Part shown: positions 8,228-18,174 of the stretch, one piece after another | How the letters are laid out: the number at the start of each line of letters is the position of its first letter | Numbering within the stretch: the first letter of the stretch is position 1 | NCBI GenBank assembly: GCA_015065685.1 | Contig: SVPU01000001.1 | Coordinates: forward strand, 1-64,000 | Direction: 5' to 3' | From: Oscillospiraceae bacterium | Lineage (GTDB): Bacteria > Bacillota > Clostridia > Oscillospirales > Acutalibacteraceae | Length of the DNA: 64,000 bases | Position numbers and translations under genes: made by a program | The notes under the pieces: model-generated | What the model was told of the DNA's origin: nothing | Seen by the model: only the letters and a program-made list of their open reading frames with translations | Databases searched by the model: none

Positions 8228-9433
8228 ATGAATATTGCTGTTGCACAGTCGGGTGGACCCACAAGCGCCATAAATGCATCGTTACTCGGTGTAATAAATG
8301 CCGCTTTGGATTCAAAAGAAATTGAAACTGTTTTCGGGTCCTTTTATGGCATTGAGGGAGTTATAAATAACAATTTTGTTAATTTGAATGAAATATTTGA
8401 AAGCGAGTATAACAGGCAACTTTTAAGGCAAACTCCATCAACCTATCTTGGCTCTTGCAGATATAAGTTGCCCGATTTTGAAAAGAACCCACCAGTTTAT
8501 GAGGTTATTGCAGACCGATTCAAAGAAAAGAATATCGGCGCATTCTTTTATATCGGCGGTAACGATTCTATGGACACAACCGATAAACTCAGCAATTATT
8601 TTAAACAAATAGGAAGCGATATAAAGGTTATCGGCGTGCCGAAGACTATTGACAACGACCTTTACTGTACCGACCATACTCCAGGTTTTGGTTCTGCCGC
8701 TAAATATTTAACCGCATGTCTTCAGGAAATAACAAGAGATGCTTCGGTTTATAATATGAAATCGGTGGTTATTGCCGAAACAATGGGCAGAAATGCGGGT
8801 TGGCTTGCGGCATCTTCCTGTGTGCTTCATAAGTGCGGTAACAAAGCACCCCACCTTATTTATTTGCCCGAAGTGGAATTCAGCGTGGAAAAATTTGTAA
8901 ATGATGTTAAAGCCCAACTTTCAAAGAATGATACCGTTATCGTTGTTCTCTCAGAGGGCATTGATATTGAGGGTTCCACCTATATGTCCGAAAACCGCGA
9001 TGAATTCGGTCACGGATTTTTATCGGGCGGCGGCAAGTTTTTGGAAAACGTGGTTAAAAAGGAAATCGGTTGCAAGGTGCGTTCGATGGAACTAAGTGTT
9101 CTTCAAAGATGTTCGGCGTTTATGAGTTCTCTTACCGATATAAAAGAAGCCGAACAAATAGGCTCGGCAGCGGTTAAAGAAGCACTTCGCGGCACAACAG
9201 GTGTTATGATGTGTTTCGAGAGAATAAGCAATTCTCCTTATGAGGTGAAAATAACTACTGTGCCCGCAGGCAAGGTTGCAAATTATGAGAAAAAAGTGCC
9301 AACCGAATGGATTAATAAAGAAAAAAACAATGTAAAAGATATTGCTATAGAGTATTTCCTGCCTCTTATTCAGGGCGAACAAGAATTTATAATGGAAAAC
9401 GGAATACCCAAGCATATAATTGCAAATAACTAA
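8228..9433 (+). CDS. 6-phosphofructokinase, probably PPi-dependent
   Basis: Phosphorylates fructose 6-phosphate in glycolysis. At 401 residues it is longer than ATP-PFK (about 320) and resembles the PPi-dependent class. It starts NIAVAQSGGPTSAINASLLG, has GGNDSMDT near residue 110 where ATP-using enzymes have GGDGS, and carries the catalytic PKTIDNDL. Asp in place of the second Gly of that loop is associated with PPi use, so PPi dependence is inferred from this motif. ATG 8228 has AAAGGGG upstream; an earlier in-frame ATG at 8201 lacks an SD and overlaps that signal. A TATAAT box lies at about 8190. Confidence 0.88.
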   Translation: MNIAVAQSGGPTSAINASLLGVINAALDSKEIETVFGSFYGIEGVINNNFVNLNEIFESEYNRQLLRQTPSTYLGSCRYKLPDFEKNPPVYEVIADRFKEKNIGAFFYIGGNDSMDTTDKLSNYFKQIGSDIKVIGVPKTIDNDLYCTDHTPGFGSAAKYLTACLQEITRDASVYNMKSVVIAETMGRNAGWLAASSCVLHKCGNKAPHLIYLPEVEFSVEKFVNDVKAQLSKNDTVIVVLSEGIDIEGSTYMSENRDEFGHGFLSGGGKFLENVVKKEIGCKVRSMELSVLQRCSAFMSSLTDIKEAEQIGSAAVKEALRGTTGVMMCFERISNSPYEVKITTVPAGKVANYEKKVPTEWINKEKNNVKDIAIEYFLPLIQGEQEFIMENGIPKHIIANN

Positions 9434-9463
9434 TTAAAGATAAAGGAATTTAAAGAAAGGCAG

Positions 9464-10486
9464 GTGAAAAAAAGAGTGGGCGTTTCTAAAAAATTGAGCA
9501 ATATAATTTTTGTTTCGGTGATTGTTTTATTAGTGGCGGCTTTGGTTTGTTCATCACTTGTGATTTTAAAGAAAAACAGCCAAATTTCAGAAATGAATGA
9601 AGAAATCTCTCAAAATGAGACTGAAATAAAAGAGAAGGATGAAAAAATCGCAGGACTCGAGACCGATATTGCCAACAGTAATGCCGAAAAAGAGCAGATA
9701 AAATCCCAACTTGAGACTGAGCAGAACGAAAAAACAAGGCTCGAGCAAGAAAACAGCAACTTAAAGGCGGAGATTGAACAACTGCGAAACAAGGCTAACA
9801 AGGGGGCGCAAACCGCAGTTAACAACTATGCGCCTCCTGTGATTCCAACCACGGGCAACAAGGTGTGTTATCTCACCTTTGATGATGGCCCATCCGACAG
9901 AACGCTCGAAATTTTAGAAATTCTCAGAAGATACGGCGTTAAAGCAACATTTTTTGTTACGAATACTTCTAAAACAGACTATTTAATAAATGTACACAAC
10001 GAGGGCCACGCAATCGGCTTGCACACGGCCTCGCACAGATATGAACAAATTTATTCAAGTTTAGATAATTATTTTGCCGATTTACAGGCAATTTCAAATA
10101 TAGTTGAAGCAAAAACAGGTGTAAAGACTAACATAATGCGATTCCCCGGAGGAAGTAATAATGCAGTAAGCGCAAGGCATTGTTCGGGTATTATGACGCA
10201 GCTTGTAACCGAGGTGCAAAACAGAGGATATTATTATTTTGACTGGAATGTGGATTCACAAGATGCTTCGGGAACAAGCCCGAGTTACACAAAAATCGTT
10301 AACAGTGTGTTAGCTCAAGCCAACACAAAAAACGAAATTTGCGTGCTTATGCACGATGCCTCGGCAAAAAGAACCACCGTTCAGGCATTGCCGAGAATTA
10401 TTGAGGGCTTAGCGCAGCGCGGATTCAGATTTGAAACCTTAAAACCTGAATCTCCAGGCTTTAGATTTGCCAAGCTCAATAACTAA
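9464..10486 (+). CDS. Membrane-anchored polysaccharide deacetylase with coiled coil
   Basis: Probable extracytoplasmic peptidoglycan or chitin-type N-deacetylase (NodB domain). The 340 residues run cytoplasmic tail, membrane helix (about 13-34), Glu/Lys-rich coiled coil (about 38-110), short linker and deacetylase domain (about 125-325). Catalytic motifs are visible: TFDDGPS, the metal-binding HTASH, RFPGGS, DWNVDSQD and VLMHDAS. The GTG at 9464 has AGGCAG upstream and begins with a basic MKKRVG. The long coiled coil between anchor and enzyme suggests the domain is held away from the membrane or multimerises. Confidence 0.92.
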   Translation: MKKRVGVSKKLSNIIFVSVIVLLVAALVCSSLVILKKNSQISEMNEEISQNETEIKEKDEKIAGLETDIANSNAEKEQIKSQLETEQNEKTRLEQENSNLKAEIEQLRNKANKGAQTAVNNYAPPVIPTTGNKVCYLTFDDGPSDRTLEILEILRRYGVKATFFVTNTSKTDYLINVHNEGHAIGLHTASHRYEQIYSSLDNYFADLQAISNIVEAKTGVKTNIMRFPGGSNNAVSARHCSGIMTQLVTEVQNRGYYYFDWNVDSQDASGTSPSYTKIVNSVLAQANTKNEICVLMHDASAKRTTVQALPRIIEGLAQRGFRFETLKPESPGFRFAKLNN

Positions 10487-10490
10487 CCTC

Positions 10491-10519
10491 TTGACATAAT
10501 TATAAAAAGTAAGTAAAAT
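10491..10519 (+). promoter_or_regulatory. Promoter upstream of the EamA-IspE fusion gene
   Basis: TTGACA at 10491-10496 and TAAAAT at 10514-10519 are separated by 17 bases. Transcription would begin at or inside the hairpin that follows. Confidence 0.6.
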
Positions 10520-10520
10520 T

Positions 10521-10555
10521 AGTGGGTAGTTTTAATGCTATCCACTATTTTTTGT
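10521..10555 (+). terminator. Terminator-like hairpin before the EamA-IspE fusion
   Basis: AGTGGGTAG pairs with CTATCCACT (one G-T) around an 8-base loop, followed by ATTTTTT. It may end the deacetylase transcript or, given the promoter just upstream, attenuate the next gene. Confidence 0.6.
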
Positions 10556-10568
10556 GAGGTGAAGAATA

Positions 10569-12284
10569 ATGACAAAAAAGATAAATCTGCATTTTATTTC
10601 TGTTTTGCTTGCGGCTGTTTTTTGGGGAATGGCAGGGCTTTTTGTGCGCAATGTTGAAGGTCAAATCGGCGAAATGCAGTTAGCTTTTTGCAGGTCGCTA
10701 TTTTCCTCAGTTATCTTGACGGTTATTATTCTTTTCAAGGATGTTTCTCTTTTTAGAATAAAGCTTAAAGACCTTTGGCTTTTTGCGGCAACGGGAGTTT
10801 ACAGCATAGTTTTGTTTAACTTTTCTTATTACAAAACAATGTCGCTCACAACCCTTTCTGTTGCGGCGGTTTTGCTTTATACCGCACCTTTTTTTGTGGT
10901 TATTATTTCACTTTTCTTGTTTAAAGAAAAATTAACATTGGCGAAATTCATCTCGCTCATAGTTGCATTTCTGGGGTGTTGCCTTGTTACCGGTGCGTTT
11001 AGCGAGGTTTCAAAAATTGGCGGCAAAGCAATCGCTTTCGGACTTCTCACAGGCTTTGGTTATGCGCTTTACACCATTTTCGGTGAATTGCTGATTAGAA
11101 AAGGCTATAAAACCTTAACCATAACCTTTTATGTTTTTTTAATGGCAACCTTTGGCAGTCTGCCGTTTTCAAGTGTTGGCGCTTTGGCACAAAACGCTTT
11201 AAATGGCGGCAAGACCATCATAATAGTGTTTTTAATGGCACTTTTCAATACGGTTTTACCATATCTTTTTTATACATACGGTCTTCGTGGGGTTGCACCG
11301 ACAACAGCGCCCATTATTGCGGTGGTTGAGCCGGTTGTGGCAACCATTGTTGGTGTTGCGGTTTTTGGCGAGGCTATAGGGCTTGGCGGCATAGTCGGTA
11401 TAATTTTGGTTTTATCTGCGGTGGTTTTGCTGAATAGCAGCCCATTAAAGCTTAAAGCGGCAGCAAAAATCAACCTTGTGCTTTCGGTAGTGGGCAAACG
11501 GGATGACGGTTACCACATGATAGACACCGTTATGCAAAGCGTTTCTTTAAGCGATACGGTTTCGGTAAGATTAGCAAAAAGCATCACGGTTAAATGCAAT
11601 AACTCAATAATCGAGCCCCAAGAAAACATTGCCTTTCGGGCGGCTAAAGAGTTTTTTGCCTTCACTCAGCTTGAAGGCGGCGCACATATTCACATAATCA
11701 AAAAAATTCCAATGGCGGCGGGTCTTGGCGGCGGCAGCGCAGATGCGGCGGCGGTGATTTTGGCACTTAATAAGCTCTATAAAACCGAGCTTAGCACAAT
11801 AGAACTTGAAAAAATTGCAATAAAGCTCGGTGCAGATGTTCCTTTCTTTATAACGGGCGGAACAAAGCGTGCAGAGGGCGTCGGCGATATTTTAACCGAC
11901 ATAAAGCCCCTGCAAAACGGCTATTTCATACTCGCCAAAGAGGGAGAAAAGCCCTCAACTGCCGAGATGTATAAAAAGCTTGATGAGAGCGGTTATGAGA
12001 GGTTTAGCGTGCAGAATACAATTTCTGCCATTGAAAATGAAAATCAAGAGGAATTGTGCCAAAGCTTTGGCAATTCCTTTGAAAAACTATGGGAGAATGA
12101 CCCCTTAAAAGCAAGGCTTATAGAGCTCGGGGCAGATGCAGTTTGCCTTTCGGGTAGCGGACCCACATTTTTTGCTTATTTTAAGAATAAGGCTAAGGCT
12201 AAAAAAGCCTTTAAGGTGCTAAGGCTTGAAGGTAAAGTGTGCTTTTTAGCCAAACCTCTCAAAAAGGCAATAGCTTTTGTATAA
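10569..12284 (+). CDS. ispE: EamA/DMT transporter fused in frame to IspE (CDP-ME kinase)
   Basis: One 571-codon frame encodes two complete proteins. Residues 1-290 are a ten-helix drug/metabolite (EamA) transporter beginning with a typical FWGMAGLFVRNV helix. Residues 294-571 are 4-diphosphocytidyl-2-C-methyl-D-erythritol kinase of the MEP isoprenoid pathway: KLKAAAKINLVLSVVGKRDD, the GHMP ATP loop PMAAGLGGGSADAA (about 381-394) and LSGSGPTFFAYF near 527. At the junction the codons read AGC-AGC-CCA-TTA-AAG-CTT; there is no stop, no ATG/GTG/TTG at the expected IspE start and no internal SD. Both halves appear intact, so decay is unlikely. DMT proteins have a cytosolic C-terminus, so the kinase would be cytosolic. 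Alternatives are a real fusion or a sequencing/assembly error. Confidence 0.85.
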   Translation: MTKKINLHFISVLLAAVFWGMAGLFVRNVEGQIGEMQLAFCRSLFSSVILTVIILFKDVSLFRIKLKDLWLFAATGVYSIVLFNFSYYKTMSLTTLSVAAVLLYTAPFFVVIISLFLFKEKLTLAKFISLIVAFLGCCLVTGAFSEVSKIGGKAIAFGLLTGFGYALYTIFGELLIRKGYKTLTITFYVFLMATFGSLPFSSVGALAQNALNGGKTIIIVFLMALFNTVLPYLFYTYGLRGVAPTTAPIIAVVEPVVATIVGVAVFGEAIGLGGIVGIILVLSAVVLLNSSPLKLKAAAKINLVLSVVGKRDDGYHMIDTVMQSVSLSDTVSVRLAKSITVKCNNSIIEPQENIAFRAAKEFFAFTQLEGGAHIHIIKKIPMAAGLGGGSADAAAVILALNKLYKTELSTIELEKIAIKLGADVPFFITGGTKRAEGVGDILTDIKPLQNGYFILAKEGEKPSTAEMYKKLDESGYERFSVQNTISAIENENQEELCQSFGNSFEKLWENDPLKARLIELGADAVCLSGSGPTFFAYFKNKAKAKKAFKVLRLEGKVCFLAKPLKKAIAFV

Positions 12285-12305
12285 AACCTTGAATTTCGGT
12301 TAATA

Positions 12306-12341
12306 TTCCCTTTGTAAAACTTTTGCAAAGGGGATTTTTTT
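12306..12341 (+). terminator. Terminator whose 3' arm carries the spoIIR SD
   Basis: TCCCTTTG pairs with CAAAGGGGA around a short loop, followed by seven Ts that end at the spoIIR ATG (12342). The AAGGGG of the 3' arm is the only SD candidate for spoIIR. Confidence 0.8.
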
Positions 12342-12962
12342 ATGAAGCTTAAGGCTTTAATTTCCAAAAAGACACTTAATATGGCATTGGCATTCGGTCT
12401 TATAAGCGCGATTTTCTTATCGGTGGCTGATTTTAATGCCTCGTGCGATGATTTGCGGAATAACGTTTTGCGGTTACATATAATCGCAAATTCCGATAGC
12501 ACAGAGGATCAGGCACTAAAGCTTAAAATAAGAGACAGAATTTTAGAAAACAGCGTTATTATGTTCGATGATGTTGTGGATATTGATTCGGCATATAATG
12601 TTACAAAGGAAAAGCTTCCCTTAATAGAAGAATTGGCAAACGCGGTGATTAAGGAAGAGGGCTTTTCCTATAAAGCCACCGCAGAAATAGGGGTTAGCTA
12701 TTTCGAGACAAGGGAATATGATGATTTCACACTTCCGGCAGGAGAATATAATTCTCTAATTATAAAACTCGGCAAAGCGGACGGAAAAAATTGGTGGTGT
12801 GTTATTTTCCCTCAAATTTGTGTTGGAACTGCGACCTGCGGAAAGCTTGAGGACACCGTGAAAAACGAAAGCGCAGAGGTTGCTTACGGGTCCGACCGCT
12901 ATATATTGCGGTTTAAGGCAGTAGAGATATACGAGGATATAAAAAAATTAATAAGAAAGTAA
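12342..12962 (+). CDS. spoIIR: Stage II sporulation protein R
   Basis: Forespore-produced signalling protein needed to activate SpoIIGA, which processes pro-sigma-E in the mother cell. The 206-residue protein has an N-terminal signal/anchor segment (about 13-30) and the diagnostic [20 protein letters not shown] near residues 44-63, followed by the KIRDRIL pattern. The conserved [11 protein letters not shown] occurs around 147. The start ATG is placed directly after a terminator T-run and uses that hairpin's 3' arm as SD. Its presence supports an endospore-forming host. Confidence 0.95.
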   Translation: MKLKALISKKTLNMALAFGLISAIFLSVADFNASCDDLRNNVLRLHIIANSDSTEDQALKLKIRDRILENSVIMFDDVVDIDSAYNVTKEKLPLIEELANAVIKEEGFSYKATAEIGVSYFETREYDDFTLPAGEYNSLIIKLGKADGKNWWCVIFPQICVGTATCGKLEDTVKNESAEVAYGSDRYILRFKAVEIYEDIKKLIRK

Positions 12963-13032
12963 AAAACACTTGCATTTTTCGTTCTTTTATGATATTATTC
13001 ATATGTTAATCACACAGAAAGGGGTGACTATA

Positions 13033-13236
13033 ATGAAAGAAGGAATACATCCGCAGTATGAAAAGGTAACCGTTAAGTGCGCTTGCGGTGCGGAATTTGA
13101 AACACGCTCAACAAAAAAGGATATCCGTTTGGATATTTGCTCTAAATGTCATCCGTTCTTTACAGGTAAGCAGAAATTGGTTGATACCGGCGGACGCGTT
13201 GATAGATTTAAAAAGCGTTTCAATATTGGAGAATAA
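13033..13236 (+). CDS. rpmE: 50S ribosomal protein L31 (zinc form)
   Basis: Large-subunit protein bL31 bridging the subunits. The 67 residues begin [20 protein letters not shown]. Cysteines in CAC and CSKC form the zinc-binding set of the C+ type that also serves as zinc reserve. ATG 13033 follows GAAAGGGGTGA; an in-frame extension to 12970 has no SD and is not L31-like. A terminator follows directly. Confidence 0.97.
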   Translation: MKEGIHPQYEKVTVKCACGAEFETRSTKKDIRLDICSKCHPFFTGKQKLVDTGGRVDRFKKRFNIGE

Positions 13237-13245
13237 CCTTTATTC

Positions 13246-13278
13246 CGCAGCCGCCTAATAGGCGGCTGCGATTTTTTT
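13246..13278 (+). terminator. rpmE terminator
   Basis: CGCAGCCGCC and GGCGGCTGCG form a perfect 10-bp stem with a 5-base loop and an A-T7 tail. The SD of the next gene begins immediately after the T-run. Confidence 0.92.
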
Positions 13279-13288
13279 GAGGTGAGTT

Positions 13289-13930
13289 ATGGGTGAATAT
13301 TTAACGGCGGTTGGCGAATCGGTTGCCGAATACAGCGAAAAGCATTCGCGATTTATTGCAACCCTGCGCCATTGCGAAACCGAGCAAGAGGCAAATAGCT
13401 TTATTGAGGAAATGCGCTCGAAATATTGGGATGCTCGGCACAACTGTTTTGCTTATTCGGTTTGCAAGGGTGCGCGAAGCCGCTTTTCTGATGATGGCGA
13501 GCCGCACGGAACAGCAGGCAAACCGATACTCGATGTTATAACAGGTAGCGGGGTTACGGACATTGCCATTGTGGTTACAAGATACTTCGGCGGTATACTT
13601 TTGGGCACAGGCGGTCTTGTGCGGGCGTATTCAAAGTCCTCGAAGGAGGCTTTGCAAAATGCAGAGATTGCCGAAATGGTTTCGGCCACGGTTTATGAAA
13701 CAAAATGCCACTATACTGACCACGCAAGACTTTTGAAGCTTATTGAATCTTATAACGGAATTATTAAGGATACAGAATTTACAGACAATATCACCTTAAC
13801 CTATGTTTTAACCGATGATGTAACAGAGGATTTTTTATTAAAGCTTTCGGAAACCTTCTCGGCAAAAATAACTGCAAAGGAAATTTGCAAACAAATTTTG
13901 CCTTTTGTTAAAAAAAATAAAGGAATTTAA
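13289..13930 (+). CDS. YigZ/IMPACT family protein
   Basis: Member of the UPF0029/YigZ family, related to eukaryotic IMPACT; proposed to act on translation or nucleic acids, without a settled function. The 213 residues show the N-terminal IMPACT domain with the family signature RFSDDGEPHGTAGKPILDVI (about residues 65-84), VVTRYFGGILLGTGGLVRAY and a C-terminal ferredoxin-like half. AGGTGAG precedes the ATG and abuts the rpmE terminator, so a separate promoter or readthrough is needed. Confidence 0.9.
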   Translation: MGEYLTAVGESVAEYSEKHSRFIATLRHCETEQEANSFIEEMRSKYWDARHNCFAYSVCKGARSRFSDDGEPHGTAGKPILDVITGSGVTDIAIVVTRYFGGILLGTGGLVRAYSKSSKEALQNAEIAEMVSATVYETKCHYTDHARLLKLIESYNGIIKDTEFTDNITLTYVLTDDVTEDFLLKLSETFSAKITAKEICKQILPFVKKNKGI

Positions 13931-14002
13931 AGGTTTTTGTCTAATAAATAAAATAGAACAACTTTTTAAGGTTTTTACCGCTTTTGAGGAGGGTGAAAAA
14001 AT

Positions 14003-14998
14003 ATGCTTATCAGAGAACGAATAGAGCAAAACGAGAAACTCATTCTTTCAGAGCGCGCTATGCTCGCAAGTGAGAGCAAGGGCAGAAAAAGAAAGGAAGA
14101 AAAATGTCCGATAAGAACAGATTTCCAGCGCGATAGGGATAGAATTATTCACAGCCGCGCTTTCAGGCGACTCAAGCATAAAACACAGGTTTTCTTATCC
14201 CCTGAATCTGACCATTACCGAACACGACTCACCCACACATTAGAGGTTGCGCAAATAGCAAGAACTATCGCGCGAGCACTTGGCCTTAATGAAGATTTAA
14301 CCGAGGCAATAGCCTTAGGGCATGATTTGGGGCATACCCCCTTCGGCCATGCGGGCGAGAGAGCGATAAATGAAATTGTGAGCTTCGACTTTGCACATTA
14401 CGAACAAAGCGTGAGGGTTTGCGAGCTGCTCGAAAAAGAGGGAAGAGGGCTTAACCTCACTTATGAAGTTTTGAACGGAATAGACAGGCACACCTGCGGC
14501 GAGTGGTCAGAAACACTTGAGGGCAAGGTTGTTCGTATGTCTGATAGAATCGCTTATATGAATCACGATATAAATGACGCCGTGAGAGCGGGTGTTATTT
14601 CGGAAAATGATTTACCGCGTGAGGTTATAGAGGTTTTGGGTAACACCAAAACCAAACGTATCAGCACCCTTGTGAATTCAATAATCCAAAACAGCGGTAA
14701 AGATATTGTGATGGATGAGGAAACCGAAAAGTATTACAATATGCTTCATACATACCTTTATGATTCGGTTTATAAAAACCCCGTTGCAAAGAAGGAAGAA
14801 ACCAAGGTTTTGGGAATTGTTGAAGGTTTGTTCAGATATTTTATGAAAATGCCCGAGAAAATGTCGGCAGAATATTTGAAAATTTGCGAAAAAGAGGGAG
14901 TAGAACGCGCAGTTGCCGATTATATTGCAGGTATGACCGACCATTATGCAATAACGGTTTACTCTGATATTTACATACCAAAGGCCTGGAAAATCTAA
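14003..14998 (+). CDS. dgt: dGTPase-like HD-domain triphosphohydrolase
   Basis: Hydrolyses dNTPs to nucleosides and tripolyphosphate. The 331 residues carry the HD site: HTLEVAQIARTIA (first His), then GHDLGHTPFGHAGE. Family motifs DFQRDRDRIIHSRAFRRLKH and DRIAYMNHDINDA are also clear. GGAGGGTG precedes the ATG. The dgt-dnaG-rpoD order is common in Clostridia, linking nucleotide pool control to primase and the main sigma factor. Substrate range is not evident from sequence. Confidence 0.93.
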   Translation: MLIRERIEQNEKLILSERAMLASESKGRKRKEEKCPIRTDFQRDRDRIIHSRAFRRLKHKTQVFLSPESDHYRTRLTHTLEVAQIARTIARALGLNEDLTEAIALGHDLGHTPFGHAGERAINEIVSFDFAHYEQSVRVCELLEKEGRGLNLTYEVLNGIDRHTCGEWSETLEGKVVRMSDRIAYMNHDINDAVRAGVISENDLPREVIEVLGNTKTKRISTLVNSIIQNSGKDIVMDEETEKYYNMLHTYLYDSVYKNPVAKKEETKVLGIVEGLFRYFMKMPEKMSAEYLKICEKEGVERAVADYIAGMTDHYAITVYSDIYIPKAWKI

Positions 14999-15061
14999 AG
15001 TACCGTTTTTGGTACAGTGATTATATTATAATTAATTTAAGATGATAGAGAGGTGGTTTAA

Positions 15062-16846
15062 GTGGCAATCCCGGAGGAAATTATACAGGAACTGAAATAC
15101 CGTAACGATATTGAAACAACGATTTCTCAATATGTAAACCTTAAAAGGCGTGGCAAAAACCTTGTGGGGCTTTGCCCGTTCCATAGTGAAAAAACCCCCT
15201 CGTTCACGGTTTATCCCGAATCAGCATCGTTCTATTGCTTCGGTTGCGGTGCAGGCGGCGATGTTTTCACCTTTACGGGACTTATGGAAAACCTTGATTA
15301 TATTGAATCGGTAAAGCTTTTGGCAGAGCGCTCGGGAGTGTCGCTTCCCGAGGATGGCTATAACGATTCAATGCAGCGCCTTAAAAACACGGTTTATGAA
15401 ATAAACCGCGAAAGTGCCAAGTTTTTTCACAGTTATTTAATGTCGGAGGGTGGAAAATGGGCGCGCGAGTATCTTTTATCGCGTGGGCTAGCGCTTTCCA
15501 CCATCAAAAAATTCGGGTTGGGTGCCGCGCCTGACAGTTGGGATGCACTTATAAACCACCTTAAAGAAAAAGGCTTTAGTCTTAACGATATGCTCACTGC
15601 TAATGTTGTGGGCAAAAGTCAAAGAGGGAGCTATTATGACCGTTTCAGAAAACGCGTTATGTTCCCCATAATCAATATCAGAGGAAATGTGGTGGCCTTC
15701 AGCGGCAGAGCAATGCCGGGTGATGACAAGGCGGGAGGCAAGTATGTTAACACATCTGATACTCCCGTTTATAAAAAGAGCGAAAACCTTTTTGGCATAA
15801 ATTATGCTAAAAACCACTGCCAAGAAAATGTGATTTTGGTTGAAGGAAATATGGATGTTATTTCTCTTCATCAAGCGGGCTTTTGCAATGCCGTTGCTCC
15901 GCTTGGCACAGCCTTTACAATGGAGCAGGTTAATCTGCTCGCTCGTTACACTAAAGAGATTATTCTAATGCTTGATGCCGATGCCGCGGGTCAAAAGGCG
16001 GCAAAAAGAGCATCCGAGCTTTTGCAGAATACGGGGCTTGATGTCAGAGTAGTGGTGATTCCCGATGGCAAGGACCCCGATGAATATATCAAGAAAAACG
16101 GCACTGAAAGATTTAAGGCTCTCTTAGAGGGCGCTGTTAGTGATATGGAATATAAGCTGCTTATGGCTTCGAAGGATATTGAGCTTAATTCCGACGAGGG
16201 AAAGCTTAAATATCTTGCCAAAGCGGCAGAGATTATAGCATCAAGCGATGATGTTATGACGAGGGATATTTACATTGGCCGACTCTGTGATAAATACGGT
16301 GTTTCGAGAGCGGCACTTACCGCTAAGGTGGACGAGCTTCGAAAACGCACCAATAGCTATCGCAAAAAGCAGGAGATTGCAGATATTATAAGACCGAAAT
16401 TTACAAGGGACGATATAAACCCCGAGCGGCGCATTTCGCAAAAAGCCACTGCGGCGGAGGAGAGTCTTTTAGCGGTGCTTTTGCAACACCCCGATTTTTA
16501 CAATGAAGCCAAAAACAGTCTGCCGAGTGATAAAATGATAACTTCACTCAACAGGCGGATATATGAGATACTTATTTCTGCTCTGGATTCGGGCAAGAGC
16601 CTTGATATTTCGGTTTTTGCCGAAAAGCTGATACCCGCCGAAATCGGATATTTAGTTTCGCTTCAAAACAGCGAAAGGGCGGGTAAAAACGCAAAAGCGG
16701 TATTAACTGACTGCATTGCGGTAATATTAGAGGAAGGAAGTCTTTTAAATTCTTCAAAAAATGCCGATGCTTCGGTTGAGGATTGGGCTTCAAATTTGCA
16801 GAATATTATAAACAAAAAAGCGAAAGGAAACTCTCAAAATGGATAA
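15062..16846 (+). CDS. dnaG: DNA primase
   Basis: Synthesises RNA primers at the fork with DnaB helicase. The 594 residues run zinc finger (about 36-64: [16 protein letters not shown] with [13 protein letters not shown]), TOPRIM catalytic core ([40 protein letters not shown]) and a C-terminal helicase-binding region. The GTG start at 15062 has AGAGGTGG upstream. The 3' end overlaps rpoD by eight bases, so the genes are translationally coupled. Confidence 0.98.
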   Translation: MAIPEEIIQELKYRNDIETTISQYVNLKRRGKNLVGLCPFHSEKTPSFTVYPESASFYCFGCGAGGDVFTFTGLMENLDYIESVKLLAERSGVSLPEDGYNDSMQRLKNTVYEINRESAKFFHSYLMSEGGKWAREYLLSRGLALSTIKKFGLGAAPDSWDALINHLKEKGFSLNDMLTANVVGKSQRGSYYDRFRKRVMFPIINIRGNVVAFSGRAMPGDDKAGGKYVNTSDTPVYKKSENLFGINYAKNHCQENVILVEGNMDVISLHQAGFCNAVAPLGTAFTMEQVNLLARYTKEIILMLDADAAGQKAAKRASELLQNTGLDVRVVVIPDGKDPDEYIKKNGTERFKALLEGAVSDMEYKLLMASKDIELNSDEGKLKYLAKAAEIIASSDDVMTRDIYIGRLCDKYGVSRAALTAKVDELRKRTNSYRKKQEIADIIRPKFTRDDINPERRISQKATAAEESLLAVLLQHPDFYNEAKNSLPSDKMITSLNRRIYEILISALDSGKSLDISVFAEKLIPAEIGYLVSLQNSERAGKNAKAVLTDCIAVILEEGSLLNSSKNADASVEDWASNLQNIINKKAKGNSQNG

Positions 16847-17900
16847 GACAAAAGAAAAGGATAAAAAAATAACAGCCGAGGAAGAAAATAAGCTTTATGA
16901 AACCGAAAAAGAGGTTTCTATTGATGATTTAGATGCTCCCGAAGACCCTGATGAGTTGTTTTCTGAGCCCTCTGCGTTAGAGCTCGATTTTGATGAAGAG
17001 CCCACCGATGATGAACTAAAGCTTGAGGAAATGGATGTTGAAAAGCTCAGCGAAGAGGACTTGTCGTTTGAAAATATTTCACTTGATGACCCGGTTAAGG
17101 TTTATTTAAGAGAAATTGGCCGCGTGCCGCTGCTTAGCACCGATGAAGAAATTGAACTTGCGGTTAAAATTGGTGAGGGCGACCAATATGCAAAGCAAAG
17201 ATTAACCGAGGCAAATCTTCGTCTTGTTGTAAGTATTGCTAAAAAGTATGTAGGACGCGGAATGTATTTCCTTGACCTTATTCAAGAGGGCAATGTTGGT
17301 CTTATCAAAGCGGTTGATAAGTTTGATTACACTAAGGGCTTTAAGTTTTCAACCTATGCTACTTGGTGGATTCGCCAAGCAATAACCCGTGCTATTGCGG
17401 ATCAGGCAAGAACTATAAGAATTCCTGTTCATATGGTTGAAACCATTAATCGACTCAAGAAGGTGCAGAGTCAGCTCTTGCACGAAAACGGCGTTGAGCC
17501 GAGCGAAGAGCTTATTGCCGAAAAGATGGATTTACCGGTTGACAGAGTGCGCGAGATTATGCGCGTGGCACAAGAGCCGGTTTCAATGGAAACACCCATA
17601 GGCCCTGAGGAAGATTCGCGTCTTATGGACTTTATTCGCGATGAGGATGCACTTGCTCCCGATGAGGCGGCATTAAAGGCAATAACAAACGAAGATATTG
17701 ACGGTGTTTTAAAAACCCTCACACCAAGGGAAGAGGCGGTTATAAGACTCCGCTTTGGCCTTAAGGATGGCAGATGCCACACACTTGAAGAGGTTGGCAG
17801 CGAATTTAATGTTACAAGAGAGCGTATTCGCCAGATAGAAGCAAAGGCACTTCGCAAGCTTCGCCATCCTGTTAGAAGTAACAGATTTAAGGACAGATAG
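16839..17900 (+). CDS. rpoD: RNA polymerase primary sigma factor
   Basis: Housekeeping sigma-70 (SigA) recognising TTGACA/TATAAT promoters, which matches the promoters seen across this window. The 353 residues comprise an acidic N-terminal extension (about 1-75), region 1.2 ([12 protein letters not shown]), region 2 ([20 protein letters not shown] and [20 protein letters not shown]), region 3, and region 4 ending [26 protein letters not shown] precedes the ATG inside dnaG. Confidence 0.98.
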   Translation: MDKTKEKDKKITAEEENKLYETEKEVSIDDLDAPEDPDELFSEPSALELDFDEEPTDDELKLEEMDVEKLSEEDLSFENISLDDPVKVYLREIGRVPLLSTDEEIELAVKIGEGDQYAKQRLTEANLRLVVSIAKKYVGRGMYFLDLIQEGNVGLIKAVDKFDYTKGFKFSTYATWWIRQAITRAIADQARTIRIPVHMVETINRLKKVQSQLLHENGVEPSEELIAEKMDLPVDRVREIMRVAQEPVSMETPIGPEEDSRLMDFIRDEDALAPDEAALKAITNEDIDGVLKTLTPREEAVIRLRFGLKDGRCHTLEEVGSEFNVTRERIRQIEAKALRKLRHPVRSNRFKDR

Positions 17901-17915
17901 AAAGGAATGTTTTAT

Positions 17916-18173
17916 ATGGAATTTGCATATAAAACTAATGGGGTATGTTCGAGAAAAATAATTATATCTATGGAAGACGATATCGTTAAAACCATTCGTT
18001 TCGAAGGCGGCTGTAACGGCAACACAAAGGGTGTTGCGGCACTCGCCGAGGGAATGAAGGCGGAAGATATAATTAGCAAGCTCGAGGGTATCAAATGCGG
18101 ATTTAAAAACACATCGTGCCCAGACCAGTTGGCACAGGCACTAAAAGGATATTTAGCAGCAAAGGGTGAATGA
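17916..18173 (+). CDS. TSCPD-domain protein (TIGR03905-type)
   Basis: Small protein of 85 residues related to the C-terminal TSCPD domain of vitamin B12-dependent ribonucleotide reductases; the stand-alone version is common in Clostridia and has no known function. It shows GGCNGNTKGVAALAEGM and the terminal motif NTSCPDQLAQAL, with four conserved cysteines suggesting metal binding. GAAAGGA at 17899-17906 fits ATG 17916 (nine-base spacing) better than ATG 17907, which abuts it. It follows rpoD by 15 bases and likely shares its transcript. Confidence 0.88.
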   Translation: MEFAYKTNGVCSRKIIISMEDDIVKTIRFEGGCNGNTKGVAALAEGMKAEDIISKLEGIKCGFKNTSCPDQLAQALKGYLAAKGE

Positions 18174-18174
18174 A

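Noticed and set aside
12970-13032. Extended start for L31
   Set aside because: No SD, and the extra 21 residues are not L31-like.
14999-15061. Short inverted repeat TACC..GGTA before dnaG as a terminator
   Set aside because: Stem too short, no T-run after it, and the dgt-dnaG order is normally co-transcribed.
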